The notes under the pieces were generated by a model, which searched no databases, was not told the DNA's origin, and was given only the letters and a program-made list of their open reading frames with translations. Position numbers and translations under genes: made by a program. 64,000 nucleotides of DNA from Novosphingobium sp. Leaf2. Lineage in GTDB: Bacteria; Pseudomonadota; Alphaproteobacteria; Sphingomonadales; Sphingomonadaceae. Below, piece after piece: positions 46,351 through 54,929 of this stretch. Where the stretch lies: the NCBI RefSeq assembly GCF_001421325.1, contig NZ_LMJY01000001.1, positions 131,501-195,500 of the forward strand, written 5' to 3'. Position 1 is the first letter of the stretch. Every line of letters starts with the position of its first letter.

Positions 46351-46476
46351 GCGGTGGGGGCGGCGTGGGGCATGGGTAAGCGCGGGTGGATGCGACTTAT
46401 CCTGGCCCGCGAAAGGCGTGATTGTGGTGGAGAGCGGACGTAGGGTGTCTGACATCCTCCTTTATTCTGACATGAG

Positions 46477-47391
46477 CTACGAGGGCATGAACAACCATTG
46501 CAGGGCTAATGTAAGCACGATTGGGAAGGTCGTCTCATGAAAAGTTCCCGACACCACCTCGTCGCGCAGATCGAGCGCATGATAATGCCTGCTCCGCAAA
46601 GCGGCGGCAAACCTTGCGCTATCGGTGACCATATCGTGTTCACAGTCACAGCCCCCAGGCTGCGGATGTTCGCGTGACCCGACCGCAATATATATGCGCG
46701 CCTTCAAGTCCGAGTTGGTTTTGGCGAATTCGGCCTCTTGATGCAAAAGGCGATGTTTATCAAACCAGAGACTGGGGCTTGAGGCAATATAGTTCTGAAA
46801 AAGCTCTGGTCGTTTTAGTGCAACCCATAATGTGAACAAACCCCCATACGATTGCCCTACGAGTGTGCGGTTAGATTTATCAACGCGATAATTCCCTTCT
46901 ACAAGCGGAATTACTTTTGCTTGAATAAATTCGAGATAAGTACTGGCCCCTCCACTGAAACCAGCAACGTCGGTGTCCTGCCAAGGTGTGAGGTCGCGCC
47001 TGCGTGATGCGGCGGGGTCTTCTCCTTTGGCACCAGACAGCCCTACCAATATGAATTCGTCGAACCGCTTTTGACTGAAGGGTAGCCGAGATACCCCAGA
47101 CGCAACCTGAAACGTGTATGCTCCGTCGGTAAGATATACCACGGGGTAAGTACGCGAGGCGTTCTCGGGTTTGCCATATCCTGGGGGGGTTTTGACATAG
47201 ACTTCATACTGTCGGCCGGATTGCGAACTCGCTTGCAGGACGGCACTGTCCTCGACTGCGAACGGCTCTGGCTTCCGAGAGCCTGATGCTGCGAATGATG
47301 GTTTCTTTTCCGTCGTAGCGGCATCCTGCGCGCTGACGCCACATGCAGCCAAGAGCAAGGTAAAAAGAGCTGTAGAAGGCTTAGGTTGCAA
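46477..47391 (-). CDS. Lipoprotein esterase of the enterochelin-esterase/EstD (alpha/beta hydrolase) type
   Basis: The 304-residue protein starts at TTG 47391 with GAGGA 9 bases upstream and carries a lipobox (LFTLLLAACGVS). The fold shows PVVYLTDGAYTFQVAS, DEFILVGLSGAKGEDPAA, the nucleophile elbow NRTLVGQSYGGLFTLW and a C-terminal FHET with a candidate His. This resembles the IroE/EstD-like esterases that act on siderophores or acylated small molecules. The gene has clearly lower GC and more AT-ending codons than its surroundings, a sign of transfer. No siderophore gene is adjacent. Confidence 0.85.
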   Translation of the reverse strand: MQPKPSTALFTLLLAACGVSAQDAATTEKKPSFAASGSRKPEPFAVEDSAVLQASSQSGRQYEVYVKTPPGYGKPENASRTYPVVYLTDGAYTFQVASGVSRLPFSQKRFDEFILVGLSGAKGEDPAASRRRDLTPWQDTDVAGFSGGASTYLEFIQAKVIPLVEGNYRVDKSNRTLVGQSYGGLFTLWVALKRPELFQNYIASSPSLWFDKHRLLHQEAEFAKTNSDLKARIYIAVGSREHPQPGGCDCEHDMVTDSARFAAALRSRHYHALDLRDEVVSGTFHETTFPIVLTLALQWLFMPS

Positions 47392-47449
47392 TGGGTCTGA
47401 TCCTCACGAGGAATGCTGACCCCCTATGTCTACCTTTTTAACCAGTGCC

Positions 47450-47830
47450 AATGACCGCTTTGGGGCGTGTCCGGATAGGCTGCTTTTCTTCGAAAGCTGC
47501 GGAAAGCTGCCGGTCCGCTCTCCTGCAGGCACACGAAACAGCTCAGTTGCCGGTAATCGACGTCAGGTTCGGATGGGCGCCGCAATGAACCTCAGGATTG
47601 GATCACATCATCTGCTTCGCGGTAATTACGGCGAGGACGAGGGCAAGGGTTATGAGCCAGCCTTCGCGGGTTCTAGGGGTGATGCCGAATCCCAAGCGCT
47701 TGGGGCCGAACCAAAGCCGTGGATCATTCATACGACAAGCCTCAACCGCGAAGGGGAACGTAGGCATAATATCCACTAAGAAGCCCACCATGCAAGATGT
47801 GAATGTCCGCTTTGGGGCGATAGCAGACAT
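47450..47830. repeat. Dispersed intergenic repeat element with two similar cores
   Basis: The 447-base gap 47392-47838 holds no gene I accept. It contains AATGACCGCTTTGGGGCG at 47450-47467 and AATGTCCGCTTTGGGGCG at 47802-47819, matching at 17 of 18 bases, the second continuing ATAGCAGACAT. Translated, these give NDRF/NVRFGAIADI on one strand and MSAIAPKRTF on the other, a signature I have often seen in spurious short proteins of alphaproteobacteria. That argues for a genome-wide intergenic repeat family. Confidence 0.6.
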
Positions 47831-47838
47831 CCAATCGG

Positions 47839-48966
47839 TCACTCTGAACGGCCGCCGCCCAGCTTCTCCCATGCCCACCGCGCCGCGTCGGCAACGACCG
47901 GGTCCGCATCGTCCCGCAGCGGGGCGACTTGCGCTGATAGCCCCGCCTCACCGCTGTTTCCCGCCGCGTACAGGCAGTTGCGCACGAAGCGGTTGCGGCC
48001 GATGCGTTTGATTGGGCTGCCGGAAAACAGGGCGCGAAAGCTGGTGTCGTCCAGCGTCAGCAGGTCGGCCAGGTCCGGTGCGGTGAGTTCGGCGCGCGGG
48101 AGGAATGCCTTCATCGTGTGGGCGACTTTTGCGAACTTGTTCCACGGGCACACCGCCAGGCAATCGTCGCAGCCGTAGATGCGGTTGCCGAGGCCGGGAC
48201 GCAGGTCTTCGGGCACCGGGCCCTTGTGCTCGATCGTCAGGTAGCTGACGCAGCGGCGCGCATCGAGGCGGTAGGGGGCGGGGAACGCGTCGGTCGGGCA
48301 CGCATCCTGGCAGGCGCGGCACGATCCGCAGCGGTCGCGTGCCGGGGCGGACGGGGCAAGGTCCAGCGTGGTGTAGATCTCGCCCAGGAACAGCCACGAT
48401 CCATGCTCGCGGCTGACCACGTTGGTATGCTTGCCCTGCCAGCCAAGGCCCGCGGCGGCGGCCAGCGGCTTTTCCAGCACCGGCGCGGTATCGGTGAACA
48501 CTTTGACGCCCACCGCGTCCGCCAGCCCGCGCCGCTCGCCTTCGGTTACGATCCAGCGGGCCAGATGCTTGAGCGCCTTTTTCAGCCCGTCGTGATAATC
48601 GGCCCCTTGCGCATAGACGGAAATGCGCCCGACCTGCGCTTCGTCCGCCAGCCGGAGCGGATCGAGCGCGGGGGCATAGCTCATGCCCAGCGCGATGACG
48701 CTGCGCGCGTCGGGCCACAAGTCCTGCGGGCTGCGGCGCTGGTGCGCGCGCTGCTCCATCCACCCCATCGTGCCGTGCATGCCGGCGGCCAGCCATGCGT
48801 CCAGCCGCGCGCCCAGCGCCGCGTCCGGCACCGCGCTCGCCACGCCGAACGCACAAAATCCCAGCGTGCGCGCTTGGGCCTCCACATCCTGTGCGAACGC
48901 GCTTAGGGCGACCTTAACCGGGTCTGCGCGATCAGGGTCGGACAAGCTGGCGCCAGGGGGCCTCAT
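47839..48966 (-). CDS. queG: Epoxyqueuosine reductase
   Basis: A 375-residue enzyme that makes the last step of queuosine synthesis in tRNA. The cobalamin-dependent reductase core has [39 protein letters not shown] and [20 protein letters not shown]; two [4Fe-4S] clusters are shown by [16 protein letters not shown] and [13 protein letters not shown]. Start is either ATG 48966, which shares CATG with the divergent ABC gene start, or TTG 48945. The open frame further upstream lies in the ABC gene and is not used. Confidence 0.94.
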   Translation of the reverse strand: MRPPGASLSDPDRADPVKVALSAFAQDVEAQARTLGFCAFGVASAVPDAALGARLDAWLAAGMHGTMGWMEQRAHQRRSPQDLWPDARSVIALGMSYAPALDPLRLADEAQVGRISVYAQGADYHDGLKKALKHLARWIVTEGERRGLADAVGVKVFTDTAPVLEKPLAAAAGLGWQGKHTNVVSREHGSWLFLGEIYTTLDLAPSAPARDRCGSCRACQDACPTDAFPAPYRLDARRCVSYLTIEHKGPVPEDLRPGLGNRIYGCDDCLAVCPWNKFAKVAHTMKAFLPRAELTAPDLADLLTLDDTSFRALFSGSPIKRIGRNRFVRNCLYAAGNSGEAGLSAQVAPLRDDADPVVADAARWAWEKLGGGRSE

Positions 48967-49957
48967 GGATACGCACGTAGGAGATCCGCAGGAAACCGGC
49001 AACGCCGCAGAAGGGCAGGTGCCGCTGGCGATCGAGGCCCGCGCGCTGGTCAAGCGCTTCGACGGGTTCAAGGCGGTGGACGGGGTGGACCTGTCCGTGC
49101 CGCAAGGCTCGGTCTACGGTATCCTTGGCCCCAACGGCGCGGGCAAGACCACGACCTTGCGCATGCTGCTGGGCATCATCGACCCCGATTCGGGCTATCG
49201 CCGCATTCTGGGCGCGGACCGGCCCCACGATTTGGCCCATGCCATCGGCTACCTGCCCGAGGAGCGCGGCCTCTACCCGTCGATGAAGGCGACCGAAGCG
49301 ATCGCATTCCTGGGCGCGCTGCGCGGCTTGCCGCTGAAGGAAGGCCGCCGCCGTGCGCACGATCTGCTGGAGCGGCACGGCCTGGGCTATGCCGCAGAGC
49401 GCCAGATCCGCCAGCTGTCCAAAGGCATGGCGCAGCAGGTCCAGATCCTGGGCACCCTGGTCCATCAGCCCCGGCTGGTGGTGTTCGACGAGCCGTTCTC
49501 CGGGCTCGACGCGCTTAACCAGGGCAAGCTGGAAGTGATGATGCGCGATCTGGCGCAGCAGGGAACCACGGTGATATTTTCCACCCACGTCATCGCGCAC
49601 GCCGAACGCCTGTGTGATGAAGTGGCGATCATCGCGGGCGGGAAAGTTCCGTTCGCCGGGCCCGTCGACGTCGCGCGGGACAGTATCCCGGCGCAAGTGC
49701 GGCTGGAAACGCGGGCCGGAGATGGTCCCTGGCGCGCAGCCTTGCCGGCAGACGCCCAGCGCGAGGGGCAGTTCTGGCGCTTCCCCTTGCCGGACACCGG
49801 GATAGAGCCGCTGCTGCGCGCGTTGATCGCGGGGGAGGCCGGCATCCTGTCGCTCTCGATCGAGCGGGCGGGGCTGCACGATGCCTTCGTGGCGATCGCA
49901 GGGGCTGCTGCCGCGCGCGCGCTGGAACAGGCCAAGCCCGAGGAGGCGGCACGATGA
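48965..49957 (+). CDS. ABC-2 type exporter, ATP-binding protein
   Basis: The 330-residue ATPase has Walker [17 protein letters not shown], signature [16 protein letters not shown], Walker [20 protein letters not shown] and switch His in [17 protein letters not shown]-terminal DUF4162-like tail (about residues 240-320) follows, as in NatA-type exporters. It powers the permease encoded just downstream (ATGA overlap). The ATG at 48965 overlaps the divergent queG start codon. Confidence 0.94.
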   Translation: MDTHVGDPQETGNAAEGQVPLAIEARALVKRFDGFKAVDGVDLSVPQGSVYGILGPNGAGKTTTLRMLLGIIDPDSGYRRILGADRPHDLAHAIGYLPEERGLYPSMKATEAIAFLGALRGLPLKEGRRRAHDLLERHGLGYAAERQIRQLSKGMAQQVQILGTLVHQPRLVVFDEPFSGLDALNQGKLEVMMRDLAQQGTTVIFSTHVIAHAERLCDEVAIIAGGKVPFAGPVDVARDSIPAQVRLETRAGDGPWRAALPADAQREGQFWRFPLPDTGIEPLLRALIAGEAGILSLSIERAGLHDAFVAIAGAAAARALEQAKPEEAAR

Positions 49958-51192
49958 ACGCGCAATCGCACAGCGGACGCCTGTCCATCCTGGCCGCCGC
50001 CTTGGTGGTCGCGCGCAGGGATTTCACCGCGATCCTGTTTTCGCGCACATTCTTCTTCTTTCTGCTTGGCCCGCTGTTCCCGCTGATCGTAGGCGGACTG
50101 GCCGGCAGCGTTGGCCGGCAGGTCGATTCCAGCGCGGGCGCCAATGCCGATCCGGTGGTGGCCGTCGCGATGGCGCCGGCGGATGCGCAGGCGATGACCC
50201 GTGCCCGCGATGCGCTGAGCGCGCGGCTGGGCGAGGGCTTGCCGGCCTTTCGCATCGTTGCGCCCGCCAGGCCGTCTGCAGTCATGGAACGTCACAAGGT
50301 TTCTGCCGTCCTGACCGGCACGCCCGCAGCGCCGGTGCTGTCCGGCCCGCGTGAACGGGTGGAGGGATGGAGCGGCGCGGTGGCGATGATCGCCGCGCAG
50401 GCGCAGGCCGGGCCGCTGCGTCCCTGGCCGGCGGTGCGGATAGACGCCACCGCCGCCCGGCCCAAGGCGGACCGGCAGGCGGGCCTGCGCACCGCACAGG
50501 GCGCACAGACGCTGCTGTTCCTGCTCACCATGATGCTGGCGGGCATGGTCCTGTCCAATCTGGTGGAGGAAAAGGCCAACAAGATCATCGAAGTGCTGGC
50601 CGCCGCGATCCCGATGGAGGCGGTGTTCTTCGGCAAGCTGTTCGCGATGCTGGGTGTTTCGCTGGTGGGCATCGCGGCGTGGGGCGCGGCAGGCGGCGCG
50701 CTGGTGCTGGCGGCGGGACCGAACGTGCTGCAATTGCCCGAACCGGCGGTGGGCTGGCCGATGCTGATCGGGCTGGGCGTGGTCTATTTCGCGATGGCGT
50801 ACCTGTTGCTGGGCTCGGTATTCCTGTCGATCGGGTCGCTGGCCGCCACCGTACGCGAAGTGCAGACGATTTCCATGCCGGTAACGATGCTTCAAGTGCT
50901 GCTGTTCTTCCTGGCCAGCTTCGCGATGACCCGGCCGGGCAGCGCGGTCGAGATCGGCGCGATCCTGTTTCCGTTCAGCTCGCCCTACACGATGCTGGCG
51001 CGCGCGGCGCAGGAACCCGCCCTGTGGCCCCACGCCGCCGCGCTGCTATGGCAGGCAGGGTGGGTAGCGCTGCTGGTGCGGCTGGGATCGGGTCTGTTCC
51101 GGCGGCGGGTGATGCAGTCCGGCCCCAAGGTGCGCGTCAAGGCCAGGCGCCGGTTGCTTGGGCGCGCTAGGCCGGCGCCTGCGGGGGATTGA
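49954..51192 (+). CDS. ABC-2 type exporter, permease protein (NatB-like)
   Basis: A 412-residue membrane protein: one N-terminal helix (TFFFFLLGPLFPLIVGGLAG), a large periplasmic domain of about 150 residues and five C-terminal helices from about residue 180 (AQTLLFLLTMMLAGMVLSNL, EKANKIIEVLAAAIPMEAVF, and so on). EEKANKIIEVL followed by PMEAVFFGKLF is the NatB/CcmB-like coupling region. Overlaps the ATPase gene by ATGA. Substrate unknown (Na+, lipid or drug in relatives). Confidence 0.9.
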   Translation: MNAQSHSGRLSILAAALVVARRDFTAILFSRTFFFFLLGPLFPLIVGGLAGSVGRQVDSSAGANADPVVAVAMAPADAQAMTRARDALSARLGEGLPAFRIVAPARPSAVMERHKVSAVLTGTPAAPVLSGPRERVEGWSGAVAMIAAQAQAGPLRPWPAVRIDATAARPKADRQAGLRTAQGAQTLLFLLTMMLAGMVLSNLVEEKANKIIEVLAAAIPMEAVFFGKLFAMLGVSLVGIAAWGAAGGALVLAAGPNVLQLPEPAVGWPMLIGLGVVYFAMAYLLLGSVFLSIGSLAATVREVQTISMPVTMLQVLLFFLASFAMTRPGSAVEIGAILFPFSSPYTMLARAAQEPALWPHAAALLWQAGWVALLVRLGSGLFRRRVMQSGPKVRVKARRRLLGRARPAPAGD

Positions 51193-51248
51193 AACCCGCG
51201 CCGGGCAACGCCATTTTCAACGCAGGGGCCCTGCAGGAGCGACGCTTT

Positions 51249-51737
51249 ATGAACCCACAAACGAACCGTCGCACCGCATTGGGCTGGCTGTGTGCAGGCG
51301 CTGCCCTGCCGGTGCTGGCTGCGTGCGGAGAGGCCGCGCAGGCCAAGGCGTATCCCGTCCACTTCACCGATGCCGAATGGCGCCGCAAGCTGACCGCAGA
51401 CCAGTATCGCATCCTGCGCCAGGCGGGGACCGAGCGGCCCTATTCCTCGCCACTCAACAGCGAGCACCGCGCCGGCACATTCCTGTGCGCGGCGGACGGC
51501 AACCCGCTGTTTTCCTCCAAGACCAAGTTTGACAGCGGCACCGGCTGGCCCAGCTTCTGGAAGCCGCTGCCCGGTGCGATCGACACCGCGACCGATTCGA
51601 CGCTGGGCATGTCTCGCACCGAAGTGCGCTGCGCGCGCTGCGGCGGACACCTGGGCCACGTGTTCGATGACGGCCCCCCACCCACCGGAAAACGCTTCTG
51701 CATGAATGGCGCGGCCATGAAGTTCAAGCCGGCCTGA
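51249..51737 (+). CDS. msrB: Exported peptide methionine-R-sulfoxide reductase
   Basis: The 162-residue protein begins with a twin-arginine-like signal (NRRTALGWLCAGAALPVLAA C) that also ends in a lipobox LAAC, so it should act in the periplasm. The MsrB domain reads FTDAEWRRKLTADQYRILRQ, FDSGTGWPSFWKPLPGAI, RCARCGGHLGHVFDDG and the catalytic Cys in RFCMNGAAMKF. The zinc site is odd: the second CxxC (CARC) is present but the first is CAAD instead of CxxC. It lies 57 bases after the ABC permease gene. Confidence 0.93.
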   Translation: MNPQTNRRTALGWLCAGAALPVLAACGEAAQAKAYPVHFTDAEWRRKLTADQYRILRQAGTERPYSSPLNSEHRAGTFLCAADGNPLFSSKTKFDSGTGWPSFWKPLPGAIDTATDSTLGMSRTEVRCARCGGHLGHVFDDGPPPTGKRFCMNGAAMKFKPA

Positions 51738-51813
51738 TCCCTAGGCGCGGGCCTAACCATTTGCTTTGCATCCGCCCCGGTTTTCCAGCAGATCGCCATA
51801 AACGGCATTCGGC

Positions 51814-52620
51814 ATGGTGAGGGTGATGGATCGGCGGACGGAGGGCGTAGTCTCAAAGCTCCCGGCGGTGACGCTGGGGTTCTGGATCATCAAGATCCTG
51901 GCCACCACGCTGGGAGAGACCGGCGGCGATGCGGTGTCGATGTCGTGGCTGGGCGAAACCACGCCCGCTGCCGGCCATGCGGGCATCAACGGTTACGTCG
52001 TTGCAACCGCAATCTTCGGGGTTCTGCTGATCGCGCTAGTGGCGCTGCAGATCCGGGCGCGCCGGTTCAATCCGTGGCTGTACTGGGCCACGATCATCGC
52101 CTCGACCACGGCAGGCACCACGCTTGCCGATTTCACCACCCGGTCGCTGGGTATCGGCTATCCGGGCGGCACGCTGTTGCTGTTGTGCGGGGTGCTGGCC
52201 TCGCTGTTCGCGTGGCATCGCAGCTTGGGCAACGTTGCGGTCGATCGCGTCACCGGGCCGCGCGCAGAGACGTTCTACTGGATCACGATCACGTTTTCCC
52301 AAACGCTGGGCACGGCGCTGGGGGACTGGGCGGCAGACGGCAGCTTGGGCTATTCCGGCGCCGCGCTGACCTTCGGCGCCGCGCTGGCCGTGGTCGCCGC
52401 GCTGTATTTCAGGACCCATGTCTCGCGCGTCGCGCTGTTCTGGACGGCGTTCATCCTGACCCGCCCGCTGGGCGCCACGGTGGGCGATTTTCTGGACAAG
52501 CCGGTCGCGCATGGCGGCCTCGCCTTCAGCCGATCGCTGGCGACCGGCGTGCTGGCGGCGGCGATCGTGCTGCTCATCGTCCTTTTACCCCAGCGCGCCG
52601 GACGACATCCCTCGCATTGA
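51814..52620 (+). CDS. COG4705 family membrane protein
   Basis: The 268-residue protein has repeated membrane modules: KLPAVTLGFWIIKILATTLGE, ATIIASTTAGTTLADFTTRS, FYWITITFSQTLGTALGDWA and FILTRPLGATVGDFLDKPVA. This fourfold pattern with GE/AD/GD acidic motifs after a Thr-rich helix is the mark of COG4705, an uncharacterised family. Second start candidate ATG 51826. It ends 14 bases from the convergent PilZ gene. Confidence 0.85.
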   Translation: MVRVMDRRTEGVVSKLPAVTLGFWIIKILATTLGETGGDAVSMSWLGETTPAAGHAGINGYVVATAIFGVLLIALVALQIRARRFNPWLYWATIIASTTAGTTLADFTTRSLGIGYPGGTLLLLCGVLASLFAWHRSLGNVAVDRVTGPRAETFYWITITFSQTLGTALGDWAADGSLGYSGAALTFGAALAVVAALYFRTHVSRVALFWTAFILTRPLGATVGDFLDKPVAHGGLAFSRSLATGVLAAAIVLLIVLLPQRAGRHPSH

Positions 52621-52634
52621 GGCATATTGAAGCC

Positions 52635-53249
52635 TCACCCGCCCCGTGCGGTCTGGATGCGATGGGTGCGCTGGGCCAGTTCTTCCAGGCCCATCAACTG
52701 GTGGAACACCAGGCCGTAGGTAGGCTGCGCGCGCCAGCACACCGTGGCCTCAAAGTCCGGCAGGTGTGTGGCGGTGAGGCGCAGGCGTTGTCCGATCGCG
52801 AGGTGATGGTCCGTCTCGATCTTCGCGCCCTGGCGTGACACGTCGCACAGCCGCGCCTCGACGATGACGCCGGCCACGGTGAGCGTGGCCGGGTGATCCA
52901 CCGCAAGGCGGATCTGGCGCTTGGGATAAGGCCCGGATTCGGCCACGAAGCGCAAGACTTCGATCGGCTGGTCGAAGCGAAAGCCGGCCTCGCCTTCGTT
53001 CTCCCACACCATTTCCATGGGGATCGGCTCGCCGGACGGGCCTTCCAGCGCCAGCCGGCGCTCTCCGGCCAGGGTATGGAACAGCCGCAGCCGCACGCCC
53101 GTTTCCGAAACGTCGCGCACGATGCACAGGTATTCCCCGCGCGGACCGATCAGCTTGGCCGCACGCAGCAGCAGCGCGAATCGCGGCGTCGCGCGCAGGT
53201 CGCTCGGCTTGCCGACGTCGTCGACAGACAGGCGGTTCACGAAAGTCAT
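52635..53249 (-). CDS. Tandem PilZ-domain protein
   Basis: Starting at ATG 53249 the protein is 204 residues. Two PilZ-like halves are seen: RATPRFALLLRAAKLIGP with CIVRDVSETGVRLRLF, then KRQIRLAVDHPATLTVAG with ARLCDVSRQGAKIETD. In each half the DxSxxG motif is present, and the RxxxR-like motif is weak in the first. PilZ domains bind cyclic di-GMP; this may be a soluble effector. The longer frame upstream extends to 53309 but loses resemblance. Confidence 0.82.
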   Translation of the reverse strand: MTFVNRLSVDDVGKPSDLRATPRFALLLRAAKLIGPRGEYLCIVRDVSETGVRLRLFHTLAGERRLALEGPSGEPIPMEMVWENEGEAGFRFDQPIEVLRFVAESGPYPKRQIRLAVDHPATLTVAGVIVEARLCDVSRQGAKIETDHHLAIGQRLRLTATHLPDFEATVCWRAQPTYGLVFHQLMGLEELAQRTHRIQTARGG

Positions 53250-53426
53250 GTCGAACAAGCCCCCCGTGCCCACAATCCCAGCTGGCGGCGATGCCTTGGA
53301 AGTGTGCACCTAGTAACACATACGCCGTGTCAGTTACGCATTTGTAAATATTGTTGCCGCCGACAGTCTTTTGCCCCGCTGTCGGCCACGATTACTGATA
53401 CGACCCACGAGCGGGTATTGCCAGCC

Positions 53427-53510
53427 TGGTGCGGGCGGCGGGACTCGAACCCGCACTGGAATCCCAAACGGATTTTAAGTCCGCAGCGTCTACCATTCCG
53501 CCACGCCCGC
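53427..53510 (-). tRNA. tRNA-Leu (anticodon UAA), CCA encoded
   Basis: On the minus strand GCGGGCG (53510-53504) pairs with CGCCCGC (53437-53431) as acceptor stem; the anticodon arm has loop CTTAAAA, anticodon TAA; a long variable arm and the T-arm GCGGG-TTCGAGT-CCCGC are present, all fitting tRNA-Leu. The discriminator A at 53430 is followed by encoded CCA (53429-53427). The 5' end faces the integrase gene, so a mobile element abuts the 5' flank of an intact tRNA. The host side carries the PilZ gene. Confidence 0.95.
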
Positions 53511-53549
53511 ACACCTAGAGAAACCGTGGTTTTTGCCGTCTAGCTGTCC

Positions 53550-53584
53550 GCGTTCCGCAGTGCAATCCGATTGCGTTCCGCAGT
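53550..53584. repeat. Direct repeats next to the integrase, candidate arm-type sites
   Basis: GCGTTCCGCAGT occurs at 53550-53561 and 53573-53584, with a 23-base period, between the tRNA 5' end and the integrase stop. The spacing (about two helix turns) and place suit arm-type binding sites of a tyrosine recombinase at the att junction. Confidence 0.6.
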
Positions 53585-53590
53585 TTACGG

Positions 53591-54640
53591 TCAGCCGAGC
53601 AGCTCGACGCGGCGCATTGCGGCCTCGGCGTCGCGCCGCTGGCGGGCATATTTGATCGCCATTTGATATGTGCGATGGCCGATAATGCTGCTGATTTCGA
53701 TCACTGAGCAGCCGGCTTCCTCGAGCATTGCGGCGGCGGCGTAGCGCAGGCCGTGGAGCGAGCGGTTCGGCATGCCGTCGATCTTGCGCACGGCGTGGTA
53801 GATTTCATAGCTCAGGGCATCGGCCGTCATGGGCTTTCCCTTGCGGTCGCGAATCACCGTGCCACCGAACTTGGTGCGGACCTTCTTAAGGTGCTTCGCC
53901 AATTCGGGGTGGGCAGGGATGGTCAAAGGTTCTTTGGTTTTATTCTGGCGCACGCGCAGGGTGCTCCCCTGGACCGCCGTCCATTCCATCGTGACGAGGT
54001 CCTCGCGGCGCTGACCTGTATAGAGGGCGAGCAGCACCACCGTTTGGAGCCATGGCTGGCAATGGCCAAGGAACAGTCGGATTTCCTCAATCGACCACAC
54101 CTCGATCGGCGTGGTCTTGCCCTTGATGCGACGGATGCCGGAAGCCGGATTGATGAAGGTTGCTGGTAAAAGGCTTTCCTCCTCCGCCCAGCTGTACAGC
54201 CGACTGACCATCTGCTTCACCTTATGCGCCGTGCGTGGCGACAATTTACGCGCGACATCGTCGCGGACCACCTTCACGCTGGCCCGATCGATGCAGTCGA
54301 ACCGCTCCGGTCCAAGGATCGGGACAAGGCGGTCCTCGATTGTGCTGCGATAATCCGACTGTGTCTTCGGCGCGAGCGACGCGAATTCGGCGCTGGCAAG
54401 GAAGCGGCGGCATAGATAGGCGAAGCTGTAGCGGTCTGCCTCGCGATCTGCGGTCGACTGCGCGCGCACTTCGGCCTGCTTCATCAGCTCGCCATAGCGT
54501 GTGTGGAATGCAGGCTCTGTTGGCTGGCCGGGCAGCGGAGTATCAATACCGTTTCGCCGAAAGCGCCAGTAGTCGCGGTATTTGCCCGAAGCGAGCTTCT
54601 TGCTGCTGCAGTAGACGTAAGGGAGGTCAGTTCGGACCAT
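53591..54640 (-). CDS. int: Tyrosine-recombinase integrase
   Basis: A 349-residue integrase. N-terminal part resembles the arm-binding/SAM-like domain (AYLCRRFLASAEFASLAPKT, SDYRSTIEDRLVPILG). The catalytic domain has the first Arg in YTGQRREDLVTM, a Lys around RQNKTKEPLTIPAH, HGLRYAAAAMLEEAG (HxxR) and GHRTYQMAIKYARQR (His and Tyr). I choose ATG 54640 with GGAG upstream; an alternative TTG is at 54670. It overlaps the AlpA-like gene by 14 bases and is the last gene of the phage operon. Confidence 0.93.
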   Translation of the reverse strand: MVRTDLPYVYCSSKKLASGKYRDYWRFRRNGIDTPLPGQPTEPAFHTRYGELMKQAEVRAQSTADREADRYSFAYLCRRFLASAEFASLAPKTQSDYRSTIEDRLVPILGPERFDCIDRASVKVVRDDVARKLSPRTAHKVKQMVSRLYSWAEEESLLPATFINPASGIRRIKGKTTPIEVWSIEEIRLFLGHCQPWLQTVVLLALYTGQRREDLVTMEWTAVQGSTLRVRQNKTKEPLTIPAHPELAKHLKKVRTKFGGTVIRDRKGKPMTADALSYEIYHAVRKIDGMPNRSLHGLRYAAAAMLEEAGCSVIEISSIIGHRTYQMAIKYARQRRDAEAAMRRVELLG

Positions 54641-54929
54641 TTGCAAGGCGTCTCCGCACGCGATCGGCAATCGAATCGGCTTCTGCTTGGCGTTGTAGAT
54701 GATCGAGCGGTTGAGGGTCAGTGCCCACGGTGCCTAGAGCATCGGCCCAACGGTCGAGGTCTTGGCGGTCCCATACCGCGCAGCGGCCGATGTGCTTCGA
54801 TGCAGGACCATGCTCGCGCAACATGGACGCGCTGATGCCGAGGTAGGCGGCGGCCATCCCCTCCCGCATCAAGCGCGGCCAATCGGGCAATGTGCCGCGA
54901 TCGACTGAAAGGCGAGCAGACGCGGTCAT
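54627..54929 (-). CDS. AlpA/Xis-like DNA-binding protein
   Basis: The 100-residue protein carries a MerR-type winged helix-turn-helix as in excisionases: LMREGMAAAYLGISASMLRE, then GRCAVWDRQDLDRWADAL. AlpA-like proteins regulate integrase and act as excisionase. It starts overlapping the methyltransferase stop as ATGA and lies directly upstream of int, as is usual. The C-terminal part (QRQAEADSIADRVRRRLANG) is helical. Confidence 0.85.
   Translation of the reverse strand: MTASARLSVDRGTLPDWPRLMREGMAAAYLGISASMLREHGPASKHIGRCAVWDRQDLDRWADALGTVGTDPQPLDHLQRQAEADSIADRVRRRLANGPN

Noticed and set aside
47426-47779. Short open frames with NDRFGACPDR and NVRFGAIADI
   Set aside because: They lie on a dispersed intergenic repeat, lack ribosome sites, and match a known type of false protein.
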